A stretch of DNA of 64,000 nucleotides from Priapulus caudatus. Lineage: Eukaryota; Priapulida; Priapulimorpha; Priapulimorphida; Priapulidae. Under the pieces are notes generated by a model. That model was not told the origin of the DNA. It did no database searches and was given only the letters and a program-made list of their open reading frames with translations. Numbering within the stretch: the stretch's first letter is position 1; every line of letters starts with the position of its first letter. Made by a program: the position numbers and the translations under genes. The stretch covers positions 1 through 64,000 of the forward strand of contig NW_014577984.1 of assembly GCF_000485595.1 (NCBI RefSeq). The letters run 5' to 3'. This document shows positions 22,535 through 33,790 of this stretch, in pieces.

Positions 22535-22558
22535 ACTGTCTACTTCTCTTACAGGTGG
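22535..22558 (+). promoter_or_regulatory. Candidate splice acceptor for env mRNA
   Basis: A pyrimidine-rich tract followed by TTACAG ends at 22554, four bases before the ATG at 22559 where the signal peptide begins. Phase matches the leader donor at 16804. Env-bearing gypsy elements are known to express env from a spliced RNA; here it is inferred from the sites alone. Confidence 0.5.
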
Positions 22559-24244
22559 ATGCGTGCCGCAACTCTGGCGATAGCCATCGTTATAGTCCAA
22601 GGACAATTGTTCGTCCCTCGAGGCAATTTAGCCATAACACAGAGTTCATGGGCTATAATTTTCTCACTCGATCTAGCACACGTTAAGCATTCTATGCAAG
22701 GTATTGCGCAGCAAATTCAGTACTTACTGGATCCTCGTACTGAACGTTCACCCGCTGCTGAACTGACACCACCAGTTAACCCCTTGCATCAAGCCACTAG
22801 AATAAGCCGCCATAAGAAGGTCCGACGACCTACCTATGTAGCACCAGCCCCTCGTCCCACCTCACTGCTTAATACGACACACGTTTTCAACTCCCAGTTG
22901 GAAAGTCAACGTTTTGCTGAAATTATATCCACATTTATCCGAAAGCATGCGCTTGATTTCGAAGCACGATACCAGCGTTTATCTGACCGCATTGATGGAT
23001 TATCATCCATGTTTATTAACCATCGTATTAAGAGATCATTACTTCCGTTTGTGGGGAAAATGCAGAAGGTTTTGTATGGTGTAGCGACTGAGGAAGACCT
23101 CAATGCACTACAAGATAGATTGGCACGATTTGAACTTACCCAAGGAGCTTTTCAACACGCCATTGAAGACTCATTAACTGTGTTTAATCTCACTAAAGCA
23201 CAAGTGCAGTTAAATCGTGATACCTTAAATGAACTAATTGATGGAGTTGATCTTATGCGCCAGTTTATTAACCGTATTAACGATCGCGTTTTAACATTGG
23301 CCGATACAGTAGATAAAAGATTTGCAGCACTTACACAGTTGCAAACTACGATCGATATAATGACACTAACATTACAAGATATCACAGCCATAGTTGCTGA
23401 TGTAGAGCACTCTCTTAGTAGTTGTTTGATTGGCAAATTACCTATTTCGTTGGTTTCACCTACTAGATTACAACAAGTTTTGTTAAGTATTAAGCAAGTC
23501 ATCCCAAATTATTTGGCGTTACCAAAAGACATAGATAACGGCATTTTGTACTATTATAACCTTTTGCAAACAGTCGTTGTGCCCGTTCAGGACTCGTTCC
23601 ATATTATTACATTTTTACCTTTAAAGCATGTTGGCCAAATCTTTAACATTTTCCAAATTCTCCCAGCACCCGTATTTATTAATGGTACCTCAGCTAATGT
23701 TTATTATGCCGTCAAAAGCAAATATATAGCCTTTTCTCAGGATAAAACCCGTTATTTCTATCCTAAGCCCGAATTAGTTCATCTCAAAGACACTAATGGT
23801 ATTTGTCAAACTGCATCTGAAATATACTATGTTTCTGGATCAACAGAGTGTGCGGTAGCCTTATACTTTAAACACCCCCATAACACCCACCAATTTTGTC
23901 AGCGTAGAGTTAACGTTCAATCAAAGCCGAAACATCTACTTGCGTATATCGGAAATGGTCATTGGTTAATTTCACCAATTAAAAATCTTCGTTTAACAAT
24001 CTCTTGCCAGCCCACTAGTAACCACCCACCCGTTATTACTGATTTACAGATAATTAACCGTCAAATTGTCTCATTGCAATCAGGTTGCACAGCTCATTCA
24101 GCTGACTTCACTCTGCCCACTTTCTATTATCACGAAGTGCCAACTGCAGGATTTAACGGATTCAATCACCCAACTTTACCTACGACATTAGAAAACACCC
24201 ACTATTTGGGCGGATTTGGCACAATTAGCTGTAACGCGTGGTAA
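22559..24244 (+). pseudogene. env: Env, baculovirus-F-like fusion glycoprotein, frameshifted near its end
   Basis: The frame is open from 22361, but the ATG at 22559 directly precedes a hydrophobic signal peptide. Next come FVPRGNLAITQSS, a furin-type RIKR site (23024-23035), the fusion-peptide-like SLLPFVGKMQKVLYG and a long heptad-repeat region. Last comes a Cys-containing C-terminal domain (GHWLISPIKNLRLTISCQ). This matches the errantivirus Env/baculovirus F layout of class I membrane fusion proteins. The match to the Env at 3198-4280 moves to another frame around 24200 (PTIWADLAQ), so the frame ends early at 24244 without a membrane anchor. The missing C-terminal part, including the anchor, is present in damaged form at 24361-24760 and intact at 57744-58155. 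Confidence 0.8.
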
Positions 24245-25753
24245 CGCCACGGACTTGATTCCTAATTCAATTCTACCCCATAAGCTCTATGAAACCCACG
24301 ACCTCGATATAGCCTATGATCACTTAAAACACTCCATCGAAAATAGTAGGCAGATTCTCGGATAGCAACGAAGCTGCGCAGCAGAAATTCAAAGGTCGCC
24401 ATTCAGTGGCATCAGGCACTTATTTATGCAGTAGTTGTCATGGCCATACTTGCCATTCTGTACTACTGTTTTGCTCCCCCAAATTGCCTTCCTAAACTCT
24501 GTAATAGGCGAGCACTTTTCAGACGCGCTAGGCCCATTATCCATCCATTCTTTGAACCGACCCGCAATGCTCCAAACGCGACCCATTTCTACTCGACCCT
24601 GTTATTCAGCCGTTCCTCAGTCCACACCCCCTGCATGTGACGACATTGTACTCCGGCTGTAACCCCACATCCACTTATCCACCCCCTTACAGCGGGATTA
24701 TACGATCTGACGATGACGCAGTTGAAATGGACACACTGCCAAGACATACGTCATCTAAGTAGTATTGATGCATTATAGAGCATTATGTAATCTACTAGAT
24801 AGCGTTGATTAAAATCGCGATTCTATTTACTCATATGTATAACGTAACTATGAGCGGTATCGTTTATGACATTTATTACGATTGATACTATTTGTAACGC
24901 GATACCTACTTGTTTCACAGTGTGTACACTATTATTTACCCCATGTAACGCGTATATTTATGTCACTTTGTTCTTTCAGCGTTCGCGAATTTATAGTGAT
25001 CGTTTGCAACTCACTATTAATATGCCGTACTGTTAGCCCCGTCCCGTCGTTTTTTTATATATATATGCTGTCCGTACTCACCTTTTCTTTCCCTTTCATG
25101 GCATATCACCAGTGGCGATCTATCCCAGTCGCAGAAGCGGATTCAACAACCCACTGACGATGGACACGCCCAAGTTCCCCGACCTCAGCCGAGGTCGACG
25201 AACCATTTATTTGAAGCGTCATGGCTTAATCGGAGCCAGGAGCCAGAGCACAGCCAGAGCTCCCGGAAATGGGGCCATGGCGCTGGCGGGCGGCCCTCCA
25301 CTCCGCCACCCCAAACATTTTTACATCGCCGACGACGACTCCCTATGTGAGGATTGGGAAGACTACTAAGCAGCAACTGGAGTGGTCGAGAAAATCCATC
25401 CCGGATGGACAGTTGTGGATAACAATATCGTTAGAAAATAAAAAAATAAGGAACAAAAATATGATGAATACGAATAAAAATACCGACGATGACAAACAAA
25501 ACAGGAGTCCAGTTTTTTATTTATTTTGTTTTTTTTGCGCCCCCGGCTCGCGCTCCCAAAACCCTTTCATTTAACATCACTCCATCCTTCCATCGCATAA
25601 CAGTATTGTGCTAACCTTAGGTTGTTTTTTTTTGTGTGTGTAACATAATAATTTTTCAATGCGCAGGCGGGAGGATACATCTATTTTATGTATGTTTCGA
25701 TACGTTTGCTCTCTCAAGATTATGTTTCGCAACTATTGAAAGTGCGAGGGTAG
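24245..25753 (+). pseudogene. Indel-rich 3' part of the gypsy element (env C-terminus and accessory ORF region)
   Basis: 24361-25775 matches 57744-59185 along its length, but with many missing or extra single bases. The env anchor region (about 24410-24470), the Pro-rich tail and the small acidic frame (about 25159-25436) are all frameshifted here, while they read cleanly in the other copy. A run of T/G and a GCGAGGGTAG stretch precede the LTR and may be the polypurine tract. The damage is spread evenly over coding and non-coding bases, which fits sequencing error better than selection. Confidence 0.7.
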
Positions 25754-27196
25754 TGTAGTGACGCGAATATCGAATTAATTAACCTAATATAAAACCTAGC
25801 GACACGGGTCGTTTCAAACTTAGCAACATCACGTCATAGTTATTTTTAGTTACAGAATAACGTGAGCAGCGAGCGTCACGCGCCCGCTTAACGGTAGCAT
25901 AGCGTCGTAGTTAATTTAGTCAAATAGCCCAAGGTAACACCAGCGAAAGTCGTCCCGAGGAATGTGTTGTCACCAACGACCTCGGGAAAGAAACTACGTA
26001 CAACCAGCATGCGAACGACTGATACGAAGCTTTGCGAGGCATCATAGGCCGCACACGCCGCAGCAAGACAAGATGGGAGAAATGTTACACAATAACATTG
26101 GCAGAGTTATCACCTTCTACAAGGCTGAGAGGGCGCACGCCACTGGTTTATGAAGCTGTGCCGACACGTCATCAACAAGCAATTAAATTTACCACTGATT
26201 ACAACAGGAGTCGAGATAACACCTTCCACGGGGCCTCAAAGGTGTATGCGTACGACAACAATTTTGCGCAGGGGCAATAGCACTGGTGCCGTACACGCCG
26301 TGCTATTGACAGAAGAAAACGAAATTCATTGCGACAACAAGCAGGGATTTCCGCGCCGAGTGTCGAACGAGTTACGACCCAACCACGGCTAAATCTGTGC
26401 GATGGACCCTTTAGATGGGGAGCCGACACCACGTGCCGTGCACGTGACGCAGCGGTCATGGGCACAGTAAGCAATACCGACGACACTTTGTGTCAATAGA
26501 AATGGCTGCTCGACGAGGGCTTCCGAGGAAGAACTTTGCCATCGGACGACTCACCTATCATACAAAGACTCCGACCGCGCGTTCTCACGTAGAAGAAAGA
26601 ATCCTACCTTCGTTAGTCTATAAAAAATCGAGGAGAGAAGGAACAGAATTGCACCATCCGCGCAACAAGGCTTGACCACGCTCGAGGCCATTGCATCTCT
26701 CGTCCACTTGTATAAAATAACGAACGTTTCGACAACGAAGCAGACACAGTTCTTACGGGTGCTCGAAGTCACGAGCTCTGTCCGCCATCCACTTGCCTCT
26801 CACCTGTGCTCGTCACCACGCTACCGTTGCGCTGCCGTGACGACAGACTACACTGCGACTCTCTGCTACGTTGCCGGTCAACGACAAGAGGAGCCGCTTG
26901 CTAGAGTTTGTTTTATGAATTGAAAACACTTGTATAACGCGCTCATTGATTGTGGCTTGCGTAGCCATCCTCTTACTGTATGTGCGGTGTAGTATAGATA
27001 TGTACTGTATTGTTCATTATGTTTGAATGCTGTGTATTAAAGAATAGAGTTACGTTAGTAAATTCAGTGGTTATCAGCATTAATATTATAACTGTTTGTG
27101 GCCTTTAAGTGCTATATGACACGTATCTGCTGTCCACGAACCTGGTCAACCCATACGATCAAGCTGCTATCACACGAGCTCACGAGCTTCTCTATA
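25754..27196 (+). repeat. 3' LTR
   Basis: Starts TGTAGTGA and ends GAGCTTCTCTATA like the 5' copy and carries the same internal landmarks. These include TATAAAAA at 26619 and ATTAAA at 27036-27041. It is about 1443 bases long against 1761 for the 5' LTR, differing by scattered deletions. It is followed by TCTA, the putative target duplication. Confidence 0.8.
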
Positions 27197-27334
27197 TCTA
27201 ATATTAAATCCAATATTAATCAATCTTGGTAAAGTATAACTCCGTCAGTTGAACCCAGTTATCAATAAAGAGACCCTTGTGTACCTAATATAGATGAGGT
27301 TATTGAAGTAAAATATCTTTATATCTTTATATTT

Positions 27335-29554
27335 TAGCTCAACCTCAACCGTTGGTATCCAATCGTGCTACACGACATTCAATACCAGCACCAAAGCCTG
27401 GACATGTTACTGTCCGTAACTCAGACCAAACAAAAACTGTGCCTCTGCCTGCGGAGTGGAGGAAATCGTTACCTCCTGAGTACCACGAGTGGGTTTCTAA
27501 GGCCTTCTTCACAAGGAAAAAAAACCAGGCCTACTGTGACTGGTCAAAGGTCTCTACGATGTGGATCCGAAAGCCGGAAGTGAAACAACAGGACACAGCA
27601 CCGAATGCTGAGAAATTCTTTGAACACGACATCTGTCTGTGTTGCCCAGTGAAATTCTAGCAGTACAAGTTAAAATGCTCGCATGGTTGTACAGGGCAGA
27701 TGCATTACAGTGAGATGTATAAACACATTCGCAAAGTTCTGGACGTAGACAGACATTATTATCTCACGACGGAATATCTTGCATGTGATAAATGTCTTCG
27801 AAAGGTGCTGGCGTGGTCATATTCCATAGTTTGTCAAATGGATGTGGCACATCAACGCGCGTTTCCCTGCATGTTGACCCAGAGGCTTGCTGCTGATCGG
27901 AAGGTGATACTAATGTTGCGACATCGCAGCAAGGGGAACAGTACCTCGCAGATGCAGCGGAAACTGGAGGAAGCACATGGGGAAAGATGGATGGTAGAGA
28001 ACATTGTACTATACGGCGCTCCTGCATAATAGATGGTCCCTTGTACCAGCGCGCATGCGCGATCGGAACTGGAACCAGAGAGGATTGTAAGCACGCCCGC
28101 GTTTCAATCTGTGCAATACTTGTTTAGTTATTGTCATTTCACGCCGATTCTCTCTAATAAAGTGATCGAACAAATGGAACTCTGTTCTTATTTAGAAGGG
28201 GAGTTTGTATCATGCATCTGCCAAAAGTACTGCAACAGCGTGCAGCCTCTGACAGAGGTCTTGTGACATACATCCAAGTGAATCGTGACCGCTGCCCAGC
28301 GATGTTGAAGGTGCCGTCAAACAAGTGGCTCCTTCACATCTACTCGCTCGATGTTATGAAACGGGCAGATAAAATGAAGGCGTCGATCACCTCCGTGTTA
28401 GGTTCCATTCTAAAGTCGGACTCAACACGCAAGGTAGCAAAGAAGTTGGCCGGGCATGTGAAGAATGCTGCAGCATGGTGCACGAACATTGGCAACGAGT
28501 ATGGCCAGGTTTTGATTAGTGTGATGGCTGTAGGAGAAGGTCGAAACCTTCGGTTACTGTGCCAGGGGAGTTCGTCACGTTACAGTGTGGCAGCAGAACC
28601 TCCACCTCAACTGATGTACGTTGATCGAGATTGTTGTACTGAGAACGACTTTCATGAATACTGGCCTGAACTACAAGTGCGCCTTGATATCTGGCATTTT
28701 ATGCGTCGCTTTGCGAGAGGGTGTACTACAAAAACACACCCGCTATATGCCATGTTCATGCGTCAACTCGGTGCTTGTATCTTCGAGTGGGATGCTGGGG
28801 ATCTCCCCAGTCTCGTGCAGGCAAGAAAACAGGAATCCTCATCACATCACAAAGATGCACAAGCCCTTGCGAATCTGAAGCTTGACGAACTGGCCATGTA
28901 CTGTCGCCGGAAGACTCGCGGTGTTGAACAGACGACGGAGTTGCTAGTAGACCTCATCTGTGCATACAAGGCCTCAAATAGGAATGATACCACTGGTGTT
29001 CCCCTAATCGATCCTGTTGTGATGGATGAAATATGGCGACAACAATGTAGACACATACCGTGCATACAGGATACCGACAATGTGCAACTGTACACCAAAC
29101 TCGCAGTAGTGGACAAGGGCGTCGTTAAACTGACACAGTACAGATGTGCCCGAGTCCTTTCATCTCTACCAAATGCGTTTATCCCTGGTGAGTAAATGAA
29201 TTTCTTTTAGTCATTTTTCGTGATAGGCTATTGCATTCTAAAGTCGTCCGTCGTCGTCCCTAGACGGAATCAGTTTTCTCAAGAAGTTATCATAACCGTA
29301 TAGCCTAGAGTTACCAAGTTTTGAATGCCGAAATCGTGGTTTTGGCATATTTTAATCCTCTGATTGCATATGTATTGGTCCACATAAGTTGTATTTTAGT
29401 GCATCTAAGAATGTATCTCATTTATTTTATCTCAGGTACGACAATGAATGCGACTCACTTTCAAGCCATGTTGTTAGATGGGATTTGCCGGTGGAATGCT
29501 GATCGGGAGAGGGACGCTGTGAATGCAGACAGAGCCAATGTCATACAGTTGTAG
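27335..29554 (+). pseudogene. DUF6729-type transposase-like protein, copy 1, broken
   Basis: After an acceptor (ATTTTAG, about 27335) the frame encodes WRKSLPPEYHEWVSKAFF and a Cys-containing segment. The YKLKCSHGCTGQMHYSEMYK, YYLTTEYLACDKC and STSQMQRKLEEAHGERW blocks of the DUF6729 family follow. A second, frameshifted part (28215-29195) has MYVDRDCC and RLDIWHFMRRFARGCTTKTH, whose Asp residues resemble an RNase H-fold transposase core. It then has a GTGAGT donor and a last exon (29436-29554) with THFQAMLLDGICRWNADRER. Breaks: TAG at 27658 (an expected Trp codon), TAA at 28027, and a frameshift before 28215. The family is common in invertebrate and fish genomes and thought to be transposon-derived; the family name is from memory. 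Confidence 0.6.
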
Positions 29555-30324
29555 CAAGCAATATTGCGCCGGGAACGCTACCCCATTGTAAGCTGATTAG
29601 AACACAGCTGTAGGAGTAGTTATACGTAGAAATAGGCGCTAGAGTACCTTGGCCAGCGGTACGACACCAGACGCAATGTCGCAAAGGGCTGGCTGCATAA
29701 CCAAGTTAGAAGTTCTAATAACACAGTGGAATTAGTTGTATCGAAAAGACTTTTCTGAGCCCAATCACCTAGCGTGTTTGCCACCCTCCGGGTCGCCGAG
29801 ACAAAGGAGGTGGCAGACCCGTCTACGAATATATAACAGGGCTCGCATACCCATGTCGGGGCAGAGAATTCTAGGCATGATCTGTCACGTGCCTATGTGA
29901 ATGCATGCATGATTTCACGTACGTAAAATTTGATGGAATTCTATTTTCACGTACGTCATATTTTGATGGAATTTTTTTCACCTACGTTGTTAATCTAAGA
30001 TCCAAAATTCAAAGGCATGATTCTGAATTCTGATTTGGGTATATTCATTAACTTTGGACTTTGTTAATGGACTGAATGTCCTTGGGCAACACTGACAAGT
30101 GAATCCAATGTGTGGGGGTCAAGCATGCTCTGGTTTGTAGTTTTTATTCACAGACGCTAATTTTGACAATTTTATTCACGTATGTCAGATTTACTCTAAT
30201 GCCGCAGCACCTTTCGGGGCCAGAATGGCATGAATCACAGAAATAAGGGCATTCGTAATAATAATACTAACATGTCTACTTAAAGTGATTACGTCACGAA
30301 TTTTCTATGGTAAAATTTAACATG
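29555..30324. other. 3' flank of DUF6729 copy 1 with repeated TTCACGTACGT motifs
   Basis: Non-coding. TTCACGTACGT occurs near 29911 and 29948, with related TTCACCTACGT near 29976 and TTCACGTATGTCA near 30175. AGTGATTACGTCACGA is at about 30280. The spaced motifs could be subterminal transposase-binding sites of the element that carried the DUF6729 protein. Similar words occur near 41633, 45470-45515 and 45830. Confidence 0.4.
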
Positions 30325-31311
30325 TGAATTTAACTGTACGATGTCATTTGTATGCTAGCTGTGAATTTAAACTGTAATTATTCGAATCATTGTACTATTT
30401 AGAGTCAGCAAAGAACTGAAAATCATTATAGTTATTTTTCAGAATTGAATAGTAGTTTATAAATAAACCACGATACATTAACCTGGACGTACATCTGTTG
30501 TGTAATCCCTCCCGCACCAGGTAATCGTTCTATTTTAGCTCTGCGTGTTGAAGCCGTGACTGTGACTGATCTCGCGAACCGAACAGCTGAGCCATCAATG
30601 TTGACGATACCCGAGCCTCCTGCTGCCGCCGGTTCTGGGAGTCCGCTACATGAAAAACCTCGTAAGTGAATGTACAATATTTTGCAACTACCCGTTATTT
30701 ATGCTTAAAAATCTTGGATTCATATAAAAGATCTAAAGTCAGATGATCTCATAATAACAAATTGTCACTTTTTCGTTACAGTAATTTTTATGTAAGTATA
30801 AATCAGTGGTTGATGTGATGTGAAATGTGTGGTACGGGTAGTTACATGGGGCAGCCCTGTTATTCCGTGTTACCTATATAGCATTAGAAGTCTGGTTCTT
30901 ATCATTGCACTTATAGTTAATCATCAATGGAGTAATTGTGCTTGGCATGTAGTCCTGCTATTTATTATAATTCTTTATTTACTAGCTCAATAAATTCCAA
31001 TGCACATGGTAATCTTGGGTTTTGGGAACCTGGTCAATAACTTTGATTTGAATTTATAGCCTAATCCTTTAACTAACCATCTGGATAGTTGTATGAAAAC
31101 AACATGAATCCCCTAAAATGCTGTCTTGCCATATATGATTGGGAGCATAATTATTTTTATTTGCCTGGTGCTAGCTTTTCATATAGGTGTCTTTCACTAT
31201 TTACATAGGTTATGATAGCGTATATATATTATTCTCATTTAAATTAGTATAATCCTACTGTATTATGTGCATTCTTCGCTTCATGTTGTATATCTTATTA
31301 ATTATCTGCAG
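30325..31311. repeat. Flanking block B, copy 2 (empty-site side)
   Basis: Matches 13743-14897 with many small deletions. It ends in ATTATCTGCAG and continues directly into TCTAATATTAAATC, the sequence that follows the gypsy 3' LTR at 27197. It therefore represents the locus without the retroelement. No gene is visible. Confidence 0.8.
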
Positions 31312-33790
31312 TCTAATATTAAATCCAATATTAATCAATCTTGGTAAAGTATAACTCCGTCAGTTGAACCCAGTTATCAATAAAGAGACCCTTGTGTACC
31401 TAATATAGATGAGGTTATTGAAGTAAAATATCTTTATATCTTTATATTTTAGCTCAACCTCAACCGTTGGTATCCAATCGTGCTACACGACATTCAATAC
31501 CAGCACCAAAGCCTGGACATGTTACTGTCCGTAACTCAGACCAAACAAAAACTGTGCCTCTGCCTGCGGAGTGGAGGAAATCGTTACCTCCTGAGTACCA
31601 CGAGTGGGTTTCTAAGGCCTTCTTCACAAGGAAAAAAAACCAGGCCTACTGTGACTGGTCAAAGGTCTCTACGATGTGGATCCGAAAGCCGGAAGTGAAA
31701 CAACAGGACACAGCACCGAATGCTGAGAAATTCTTTGAACACGACATCTGTCTGTGTTGCCCAGTGAAATTCTAGCAGTACAAGTTAAAATGCTCGCATG
31801 GTTGTACAGGGCAGATGCATTACAGTGAGATGTATAAACACATTCGCAAAGTTCTGGACGTAGACAGACATTATTATCTCACGACGGAATATCTTGCATG
31901 TGATAAATGTCTTCGAAAGGTGCTGGCGTGGTCATATTCCATAGTTTGTCAAATGGATGTGGCACATCAACGCGCGTTTCCCTGCATGTTGACCCAGAGG
32001 CTTGCTGCTGATCGGAAGGTGATACTAATGTTGCGACATCGCAGCAAGGGGAACAGTACCTCGCAGATGCAGCGGAAACTGGAGGAAGCACATGGGGAAA
32101 GATGGATGGTAGAGAACATTGTACTATACGGCGCTCCTGCATAATAGATGGTCCCTTGTACCAGCGCGCATGCGCGATCGGAACTGGAACCAGAGAGGAT
32201 TGTAAGCACGCCCGAACGACGCGTTGCAATCTGTGCAATTACTTGTTTAGTATGTCCTTCACAGCCGATTCTCTCTAATAAAGTGACGAGACAAGATGGA
32301 GACCTTGTTTCTTATTTAGAAGGGAGTTGTATCATGGCATCCCTTCCCAAAAGTACTGCAACAGCGTGGCACCTCTCCTGCACCTCTTGTGACTACATCC
32401 AACGAATCGTGACCGTCGCCAGGAGAAGGCAGCGATGTACAGTGCCTGTCAAACAAGTGGCTCCTTCACATCTACTCGCTGCGAATTTATGAAACGGGCA
32501 GATCAAAAATGAAGGCGTCAATCACCCATCCGTGTTAGTTCCATTCTAGAAAGACTCAACACGCAAGGATAGAAAAGAAGTTAGGAGCCACCGCATGGGC
32601 ATGTGAATAATCTGCAAGCATGGTGCACGAACATTGGCAACGAGAGTATGGCCAAGGTTTGATAGGTGTGATGCGCTTGAAGGGAAGAGTCGATAACCTT
32701 CGGTTACTGAGTGCCAGGGGAGTTGTCGTCCACGAGTGTTATCAGTGTGGCACGCGAGAAATCCCGTCCACCCCAACGATTACGTGATCGAGATTGGTGT
32801 AGCTAGAGAACGGACTTTCATTAATACTTGGCCTGAACTAGACAAGTCGGCCTTAAATAGCTGGCATTAATATCGCGTCGCGTTTGCGACGAAGACGTGG
32901 TAAGCTACAGACAAAAGCACACCCCGCTATAGAGAGTGCCATGTTCCATGCGTCCAACTCGGTGCTTGTAGTCTCGCTGGATGCTGACGATCTCCCCTAG
33001 TACCGGTGCAGCACAGAAAACAGAATCCTCGATCAAAGGTGCAACACTAACGATGCAGCAAAGCCTATGCGAACTGAAGCTGTGACGAACTGGCCAATGT
33101 ACCTGACGTCCGGCCGAGACGGACTCGCGTGATATGGAACGAAGACTACTGAGCCGAGTTGTCTAAGTAGAGGAGGCCTCCATATTGCATACAAAGAGCC
33201 CTCAAGATAGAGGAATGATAACCTACTGTCGTTCCCTCTAATCGATCCTGTTGTGAGGCTGAGAATCATGGCGCCAACAATGTAAGACCCATACCCGTGC
33301 ATACAGATACCGAACAGAGTGGTGGACAACTCGTCACCCAAACTCAGCAGATTGGAAACAAGGCGTCGATTCAAAAGGCTGACGAACAGTAAGATGTGCC
33401 CAGGATTACTGTTCATCTCTACGCGAAATGCGATTTGATCCACTTGGAGGAGTAAATGAAATTTCTTTTAGTCAGTTTTATCGTGCTACGGCTATTCCTT
33501 CTAAAGTACGGTCCCGGTTGGAGCCGTCCCTAGAGATCTGAATCATGTTTTCGTCAAGAATCGGTGTATTCATAAACCCATGTTAATAGGCCTAGAGTAC
33601 CGATTTGAAGACTTTTATTGAGATGATGGCCGAAACAGATGGTTTTGCATAATTGTGAATCCTGTGCTGATGGTGCAAGTAATTAGTGGTCCACATAACG
33701 TTGGTATTTTAGTGTCAAAAATCTACGAATCGTATGGTCATTTATTTTATCGTCAGAGTACCTAAATGAAGTGCGACATCACTTTCAAGC
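31312..33790 (+). pseudogene. DUF6729-type transposase-like protein, copy 2
   Basis: 31312-32214 repeats 27197-28099 at a constant offset of 4115 bases with no difference that I could see, including the TAG and TAA breaks of copy 1. From 32215 the match continues to 28100-29554 but abruptly becomes noisy, with insertions every few bases; frames of the RNase H-like region and last exon are destroyed (for example around 32830-33090 and 33760-33820). Such a sharp switch from identity to heavy indels is not expected from ordinary decay. Confidence 0.7.

Larger units (their letters stand above)
14903..27196 (+). mobile_element. Ty3/gypsy-type LTR element with env (errantivirus-like), decayed
   Basis: A 12.3-kb element: 5' LTR (14903-16663), primer-binding site, leader, gag, pol, env, 3' accessory region and 3' LTR (25754-27196). 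The order PR-RT-RNase H-IN followed by env defines a Ty3/gypsy element with envelope. Flanks are TGCTA on the left and TCTA on the right, consistent with a 4-bp duplication of TCTA with one extra base on the left. The uninterrupted target is seen at about 31306-31320. Breaks are two nonsense codons in pol, a frameshift in env near 24200 and dense indels from there to the end. The body from about 16740 to 24190 is clean. Confidence 0.85.
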
